Positions 60,136 through 64,000 of a DNA stretch of 64,000 bases are shown here, piece by piece. The number at the start of each line of letters is the position of its first letter. The stretch's first letter is position 1. A program made the translations under genes and the position numbers. The DNA comes from Bradyrhizobium sp. AZCC 2176. GTDB lineage: Bacteria; Pseudomonadota; Alphaproteobacteria; Rhizobiales; Xanthobacteraceae. The DNA is taken from NCBI RefSeq assembly GCF_036924645.1, contig NZ_JAZHRX010000001.1:4615501-4679500 (forward strand), written 5' to 3'. Under the pieces are notes generated by a model. The model saw nothing but the letters and a program-made list of their open reading frames with translations. It made no database searches and was not told the DNA's origin.

Positions 60136-60693
60136 TTAGGCGCGTTGGGCGGCTGCGCGAATCCGGCCGCCGACCAAAACACGAAACGCGATGTATTGAA
60201 TGGCAAAGGCGGCAATCTTGGCGCCGACCAGCACGACCGTCACATAGAACGTCCACAGCTTCATGTCGCCGGTCATGGCGACGCCGATGGTGCCGGCGGC
60301 GAGCACGAAGCACAGTGCGGCCCAGCCATAACCAGCGAAGGTGACATATTCGGGAATGGTCTGCGTCACGATCGGCGGCATATAGCGCAGCATCCAGCCG
60401 CGCTTGAGCATGATGATGCCGATCGCGAAGTGCCCGATCGCGGGCTTCGCCAGCACGAAGCGCGGATCATGCGTCAGCAGCGTGGCGCTGCCGAGCACGA
60501 TGACGAGCGCCAGGCTCGCCCACGTCATGTAGCCGAGCTCCTTGCCCTTGACGCGCGAGTAGATCACCTGCGCGATGGCGCCGGCGATGGCGACGCCGGT
60601 CGCCAGCAGAACGTTGTCGGTGGTGAGATAGATCGCGATGAACAGGATGGTGGAGAAAAAATCGGCGCCCAGTCTGGCGAATACGTCCTTCAT
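60136..60693 (-). CDS. YciB/IspZ-like septation membrane protein
   Basis: 185 aa, five to six membrane helices. FSTILFIAIYLTTDNVLLAT, then VKGKELGYMTWASLALVIVL and WALAKPAIGHFAIGIIML-type region resemble YciB (IspZ), an inner-membrane protein linked to septation and envelope synthesis. It lies 42 nt after the 192-aa gene, so both are in the operon controlled by the operators at 61332-61403. A second housekeeping copy probably exists elsewhere. Confidence 0.68.
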   Translation of the reverse strand: MKDVFARLGADFFSTILFIAIYLTTDNVLLATGVAIAGAIAQVIYSRVKGKELGYMTWASLALVIVLGSATLLTHDPRFVLAKPAIGHFAIGIIMLKRGWMLRYMPPIVTQTIPEYVTFAGYGWAALCFVLAAGTIGVAMTGDMKLWTFYVTVVLVGAKIAAFAIQYIAFRVLVGGRIRAAAQRA

Positions 60694-60735
60694 CGTCTTG
60701 CTTTCTGCTGATGGTGTTTCGGTTGGATGGACATC

Positions 60736-61314
60736 TTAGTTGGTGCCGGGCAGGGCGTTCGCCGGAGGCGTACCATACCTCGCCTTGCGATATTGTGGAT
60801 ACCATGCCGTAAAATACGCGGCGCTATTGCGGGCAGCGAAGGCAATCACCAGTCCTGACCAGAGCGGCAAACCAGGCACATAGATCGTCAGCACGTTGCC
60901 GATGATCATCAGCACGAAAGCGCCGGTCCAGGCCCAGGTGATGATGTAAGTCGCCTTCAAAAAGCCGGGCAGCTTGGCCGTAGCGGCGTCGACTTCCTCG
61001 AGCGCATATTGCAGCACGAACGGCTTGCGGATGACGATCGATGTCAGCGAGATCGCGAGCACGCCGATATCGGCTGCGAGCTTTACGGCCGAACTGCTCA
61101 GGTTCGGGTCAATCAGCGTGACATAGGCGCCGATGCCGGAGAAGACGACGACGCTGCCGGCACCAAGCGCCTTGACCGAGCGCCCACGCGCGATGTCGAT
61201 GCCGATGACGGTGAGGCAGATCGCGGCCGCTGCGAACAGGCTGATTTGGGCTGATGTCACCAGCATCAGCAGGGCGAACGAACCGAAGGGGGCGAGGATC
61301 AGGAAGATGGTCAT
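60736..61314 (-). CDS. hypothetical membrane protein in TetR-linked operon
   Basis: 192 aa with about five membrane helices: MTIFLILAPFGSFALLMLVT; ISLFAAAAICLTVIGIDIAR; VVVFSGIGAYVTLIDP; then KPFVLQYALEEVDAATAKLP and a final pair. Not a family I recognise. First gene of the two-gene operon with the YciB-like protein, directly behind the paired palindromic operators. Confidence 0.7.
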   Translation of the reverse strand: MTIFLILAPFGSFALLMLVTSAQISLFAAAAICLTVIGIDIARGRSVKALGAGSVVVFSGIGAYVTLIDPNLSSSAVKLAADIGVLAISLTSIVIRKPFVLQYALEEVDAATAKLPGFLKATYIITWAWTGAFVLMIIGNVLTIYVPGLPLWSGLVIAFAARNSAAYFTAWYPQYRKARYGTPPANALPGTN

Positions 61315-61331
61315 GACAGCCTCTCAGGCCA

Positions 61332-61350
61332 ATCTTTACAGCGTAAAGAT
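61332..61350. promoter_or_regulatory. operator O1, perfect palindrome
   Basis: ATCTTTACAGCGTAAAGAT: perfect 8-bp arms and a 3-bp centre. It begins one base downstream of the -10 element of the minus-strand promoter, so a bound repressor would block transcription start of the 61314 operon. Confidence 0.85.
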
Positions 61351-61379
61351 ACACTAGGGGCGAGGCCGGGAGTCGTCAA
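61351..61379 (-). promoter_or_regulatory. promoter of the membrane-protein operon
   Basis: On the minus strand: -35 TTGACG (61379-61374), 17-bp spacer, -10 TAGTGT (61356-61351). It lies between operators O1 and O2. The architecture matches the carotenoid oxygenase promoter. Confidence 0.65.
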
Positions 61380-61384
61380 GAAAA

Positions 61385-61403
61385 ATCTTTACAGTGTCAA
61401 AAT
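61385..61403. promoter_or_regulatory. operator O2, imperfect palindrome
   Basis: ATCTTTACAGTGTCAAAAT: 6 of 8 arm positions symmetric. Its centre is 53 bp from that of O1, just upstream of the -35 element. Confidence 0.75.
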
Positions 61404-61458
61404 GAAGCTTGGAAAGCGAAGAAAAGATTTATTTGCAATGCCTTGTGCCTAGATCGGG

Positions 61459-61492
61459 ATTCCGGGCTCGCGACTTCGTCGCGGCCCGGAAT
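61459..61492 (-). repeat. REP-like hairpin downstream of carotenoid oxygenase
   Basis: ATTCCGGG (61459-61466) pairs with CCCGGAAT (61485-61492), and inside it CGCGAC (61469-61474) with GTCGCG (61478-61483) around a TTC loop. It lies 16 nt past the oxygenase stop and may protect or end the transcript; similar palindromes are common in Bradyrhizobium genomes. Confidence 0.75.
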
Positions 61493-61507
61493 GACAGGAG
61501 CGGAGTC

Positions 61508-62911
61508 CTAAGCCGCACCAACCCAATTGCCATGAAAGCCATCCGGCACGCGATGGCCGAGATGCACCAGCGCGACGGGGCCTGCTTCGATGTCCTGCGC
61601 GTTGAGCACCGCAAGATCGCTGCGGTTCTCCCGCGCGCGCCAGATGGCGGCGAGCAGCCAGCCGTCTCCCTCGGCGGCGTCAGCACTGCGTTCGACAAAC
61701 ACCGGCTCGGAAATCGTGTCGCCGGCCGGCAAGAGATAGTGTCCGAGACGCTTGCCCTCGCCGTTGACATGGACGATGCCGGACAGCGCGCCGAACATCG
61801 GCAAATCGGGGTTGGCGCAGGCGTACCAGCCATGGCTATTCGCCTGTCCGGCGCGGCGGTCGTCGATGCGCGGGAATTCGCCGGTGAGATCGTCGAGATA
61901 GGTTTGCGTGAAGCGGTCGGTATTGCCTGCGAGGTCGAAAGTCCAGCGGCAGTACCGCGCGCGTGATTTCTGCGGATCGGTCTCCGTGCCGTCGGGATGG
62001 GAGAATAGCGGCGCCTCCTCGAACTGCATCACGTCGGCAATGATGCGGTTGCCTTCCTCCCACGCATTCATGACGTGGAAGACGTAGCAGCTCTCGGCGC
62101 GGAACCAGACGAGATCCGCAGGCGTGCCGTTGCGTTTCATGACGCCGACATAAGCGCCTTTCTCCGGCTCCCAGGCGTAAGGCGGCCTGCCGCGTATCGC
62201 CCGCTCCATGCTGCCGGTGATGGGCAGGATCGGAAACAGCACATGATTTTCTGTGACGATGAAGTCGTGCACCATGCTGGCATAGGGGGATTCGAAACGA
62301 TCGAACCGTGTCACCACCCCCGCGGCGCTGACCGATCCGAAGGAGAGGGCGGGGGAAAGGGGACCTGTGGCGTTATAGCCGAAGAACACCATCTCGCCGG
62401 TGACGGGATCGACCTTGGGATGCGCGGTGAAGGGGCCCTTGATGGCGCCCTTGTAATCGCAATAGCCCAGACGTTTGAGCGTGCCGGGCTCGATCTCGGT
62501 CGGCAGATGGCCTTCCTCCAGCGCCAGCAGCTTTCCGCCGTGGAAGATGATGTTGGTGTTGGCGACGCCGCCATCGTCGGTGATCGCGGCCGGCGCACCC
62601 GGCAGCTTGTGGCCGAAGCCACCGAACAGCGCGCGGCCGGCGTCGTGCTCGGCGAGCCATTTCGGGGTGCGGACCCAGCGGTTGCGATAGCTGGCGCGGC
62701 CGTTCTCCAGATGGAAGGCGTGGAGCATGCCGTCGCCGACGAACCAGTGCGCGCCTGATACCTCGAATTGCGGGTTGGGACCGTTGCGATAGAGCGTGCC
62801 GTTGAGTTCGCGCGGCAATTCGCCGGTCACCGTGAGATGCGGCGCGTCGCATTCCATCGGGATCGGCGCCAGATTGTTCAGGGCTGCCTCGGTCTTCACC
62901 TGGTCGAGCAT
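61508..62911 (-). CDS. carotenoid oxygenase family protein
   Basis: 467 aa of the carotenoid cleavage/lignostilbene dioxygenase family. The four iron-binding histidines are visible: H164 (PFTAHPKVDP), H215 (SMVHDFIVTENH), H279 (YVFHVMNAWEE) and H460 (DGFHGNW). N-terminal LNGTLYRNGPNPQFEVSGAH and the GDGMLHAFHLENG motif are typical. No carotenoid synthesis genes are in the window, so a stilbene or lignin-derived phenylpropene is as likely a substrate as an apocarotenoid. Preceded by operators O3/O4 and divergent from tetR. Confidence 0.88.
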   Translation of the reverse strand: MLDQVKTEAALNNLAPIPMECDAPHLTVTGELPRELNGTLYRNGPNPQFEVSGAHWFVGDGMLHAFHLENGRASYRNRWVRTPKWLAEHDAGRALFGGFGHKLPGAPAAITDDGGVANTNIIFHGGKLLALEEGHLPTEIEPGTLKRLGYCDYKGAIKGPFTAHPKVDPVTGEMVFFGYNATGPLSPALSFGSVSAAGVVTRFDRFESPYASMVHDFIVTENHVLFPILPITGSMERAIRGRPPYAWEPEKGAYVGVMKRNGTPADLVWFRAESCYVFHVMNAWEEGNRIIADVMQFEEAPLFSHPDGTETDPQKSRARYCRWTFDLAGNTDRFTQTYLDDLTGEFPRIDDRRAGQANSHGWYACANPDLPMFGALSGIVHVNGEGKRLGHYLLPAGDTISEPVFVERSADAAEGDGWLLAAIWRARENRSDLAVLNAQDIEAGPVALVHLGHRVPDGFHGNWVGAA

Positions 62912-62932
62912 CGCACGTTTCCTCTGGTTTAA

Positions 62933-62951
62933 ATCTTTACATCGTAAAGAT
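62933..62951. promoter_or_regulatory. operator O3, perfect palindrome
   Basis: ATCTTTACATCGTAAAGAT: perfect 8-bp arms like O1. It lies one base downstream of the -10 element of the oxygenase promoter. Confidence 0.85.
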
Positions 62952-62952
62952 T

Positions 62953-62981
62953 TTAGTAGGGATGTTGAGGCGCACCGTCAA
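62953..62981 (-). promoter_or_regulatory. promoter of the carotenoid oxygenase gene
   Basis: On the minus strand: -35 TTGACG (62981-62976), 17-bp spacer, -10 TACTAA (62958-62953), between operators O3 and O4. Confidence 0.65.
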
Positions 62982-62986
62982 GCAAA

Positions 62987-63005
62987 ATCTTTACAGTGTA
63001 AAAAT
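62987..63005. promoter_or_regulatory. operator O4, near-perfect palindrome
   Basis: ATCTTTACAGTGTAAAAAT: 7 of 8 arm positions symmetric, centre 54 bp from that of O3. It ends 19 nt before the tetR start, so the regulator probably controls itself as well. Confidence 0.8.
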
Positions 63006-63024
63006 TGCGGTTATAACGAGTCGC

Positions 63025-63759
63025 ATGGCAAGAACATCGCGAGAAACCCGAACGATTCGTCCCGCCGCAAGGCGCAGACTGGCGAAACCCGTAGCAGAAA
63101 GGCCGGCCAGTCGGCGCAGCCGTCCGGCAGGCGAGACGCCCTATCATCATGGCGATCTGCATGACGCCTTGCTCGCCGCCGCCGAGCGGGTGCTGGAACG
63201 CGACGGATTGCCGGGCCTGACTTTGCGGGCCGTGGCGCGCGAGGCCGGCGTATCGCATGCCGCGCCGACCCATCATTTCGGCGACCTCACCGGGCTACTG
63301 AGCGAACTCGCCGCCATTGGCTTCCGCCGCTTCAATGCCGCCATGACGGCCGCAGGCGAGAGTGAAACGCACCCCCTGATGAAGGCGATGGCGCGCGCCA
63401 AGGCCTACGTCGCCTATGCGCAGGCGCGTCCCGGCATGTACGGGCTGATGTTCCGCACCGAGCGGCTCGACATGACGCGGCCCTCGCTGCACGAGGCGGC
63501 GACCGCCTCGTTCCAGGGACTGGCGACCGCGGCGAGCCTCAGCCGCAACGAAAAACTCACCGGCGAGGCGCTGGAGTCGCTGTCGCTCGACCAGGCGGCG
63601 GCGATTGCGCGGGCGTGGTCGCTGGTGCACGGCTTCACCATGCTGCTGCTCGATGGACGGCTGAAGGATATTTTGCACCGGCTGCCGGAAGGCACCGGCG
63701 TCGACCAACTGCTACATGCGATGCTGCTCTCGACCGTCGCGCGGCCGCCGGCGCCGTAG
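63025..63759 (+). CDS. TetR/AcrR-family regulator
   Basis: 244 aa. A basic, Arg-rich 35-residue N-terminal extension precedes the TetR helix-turn-helix: YHHGDLHDALLAAAERVLER, then GLTLRAVAREAGVSHAAPTH HFGDL with the recognition helix. The C-terminal ligand domain (AYVAYAQARPGMYGLMFRTE) is of the TetR_C group with WHG-like features. The start at 63025 avoids an upstream in-frame ATG at 62962 that would read through operator O4. Divergent from the oxygenase across operators O3 and O4. Confidence 0.88.
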   Translation: MARTSRETRTIRPAARRRLAKPVAERPASRRSRPAGETPYHHGDLHDALLAAAERVLERDGLPGLTLRAVAREAGVSHAAPTHHFGDLTGLLSELAAIGFRRFNAAMTAAGESETHPLMKAMARAKAYVAYAQARPGMYGLMFRTERLDMTRPSLHEAATASFQGLATAASLSRNEKLTGEALESLSLDQAAAIARAWSLVHGFTMLLLDGRLKDILHRLPEGTGVDQLLHAMLLSTVARPPAP

Positions 63760-63833
63760 GACGGCGGTTTGGGGGCGAGTTCGCTCACGCCGGAATGGAC
63801 CCTGCGCGGCGACGGCTGCGGCTGGCGTGCCGC

Positions 63834-64000
63834 TCAGCAACCCCTGCAAATCTTGGTTTGCCGCGCGAGCCTTGCGTCGGCTTCCGCGTCTTCGTTGGGC
63901 TGCCGCGTCCAATCGTCATACCGCGCTTTGGCGTCCGATTGGGGCGGGGCGCCATTCAGCGGGCCGAGAATGATCTCGCGGTTGCGGGCTGTTCTTCGCT
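63834..64000 (-). CDS. C-terminal part of a small hypothetical protein
   Basis: Open on the minus strand from the window end to a TGA at 63836-63834, giving EIILGPLNGAPPQSDAKARY, then DDWTRQPNEDAEADARLARQ and TKICRGC. Composition is protein-like but no family is recognised and the start is outside the window. Confidence 0.45.
   Translation of the reverse strand, partial: RRTARNREIILGPLNGAPPQSDAKARYDDWTRQPNEDAEADARLARQTKICRGC

Noticed and set aside
61409..61966. 185-aa plus-strand frame near the operators
   Set aside because: It runs antisense to the carotenoid oxygenase, has no ribosome binding site and passes through the REP-like hairpin.

Overview
The window is one contiguous piece of an alphaproteobacterial chromosome, most probably Bradyrhizobium or a close relative in the Nitrobacteraceae such as Rhodopseudomonas. 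Evidence: high GC; the alphaproteobacteria-specific flagellar regulators FlbT, FlaF and FliX; a CckA cell-cycle kinase; CtrA-type binding motifs (TTAA-N7-TTAA and TTAACCAT); and many small hypothetical proteins and palindromic intergenic repeats of a kind I associate with Bradyrhizobium. The genus call is inference.

Layout. (1) 1-2.6 kb: 3' part of a SixA-like phosphatase, an FAD-dependent oxidoreductase and an exported MsrB. (2) 2.6-16.4 kb: flagellar block A: flgE, flgK, flgL, two tandem flagellin genes (the first frameshifted), flbT, flaF, an orphan gene, a second flaF, a FlaG-like gene, flgN-like, flgJ, flgI and the divergent fliX. (3) 16.4-25.3 kb: non-flagellar block: HxlR regulator and NAD(P)-binding oxidoreductase, DksA-like protein, hydratase, DehI-like protein, an exported SspB-like protein, PRC-barrel protein and a TctCBA tricarboxylate transporter. 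(4) 25.3-32.1 kb: flagellar block B: flgF-flgG-flgA-flgH on the minus strand, divergent from fliL-fliM-DUF6468-motE-like. (5) 32.1-42.0 kb: small hypotheticals, a 1277-aa exported AMIN-like/TPR protein, an FAD dehydrogenase, a CusF-like protein and a GGDEF cyclase. (6) 42.1-50.6 kb: flagellar block C: fliO-fliP (fliP frameshifted) divergent from flgB-flgC-fliE-fliQ-fliR-flhB and then cckA. (7) 50.8-61.3 kb: housekeeping and hypothetical genes, including a Tim44-like protein, a lectin-like secreted protein, a double DUF3606 protein, a GST, class I fumarase, a MaoC dehydratase and DUF429. (8) 60.1-63.8 kb: two membrane-protein genes, a carotenoid oxygenase and a TetR regulator, linked by paired operators.

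How it fits together. Blocks A-C encode rod, rings, hook, junction, filament, C-ring FliM and part of the export gate. Not present here: fliF, fliG, fliN, fliI, flhA, motA, motB, ctrA and flbD. Perfect CtrA-type sites lie before fliC2, flgB and the 1277-aa gene, with half-sites before fliC1, fliX and fliL. Good sigma-54 promoters lie before flgE and flgF. With cckA (the kinase that feeds phosphate to CtrA through ChpT) directly after flhB, the window looks like a Caulobacter-type cell-cycle-controlled flagellar hierarchy. Two flagellar genes, fliC1 and fliP, each carry an apparent one-base insertion in a short homopolymer. They are either sequencing errors or real lesions; a real fliP lesion would abolish this flagellum.

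The least expected signals are: (a) the TetR-linked promoters at 61.3-63.0 kb, where two minus-strand promoters share the same -35/17-bp/-10 layout and are each bracketed by a pair of 19-bp palindromes 53-54 bp apart; (b) the very large exported AMIN-like/TPR protein with its own CtrA site; (c) an SspB-like adaptor fold behind a signal peptide; and (d) a duplicated flaF with an orphan gene between the copies.
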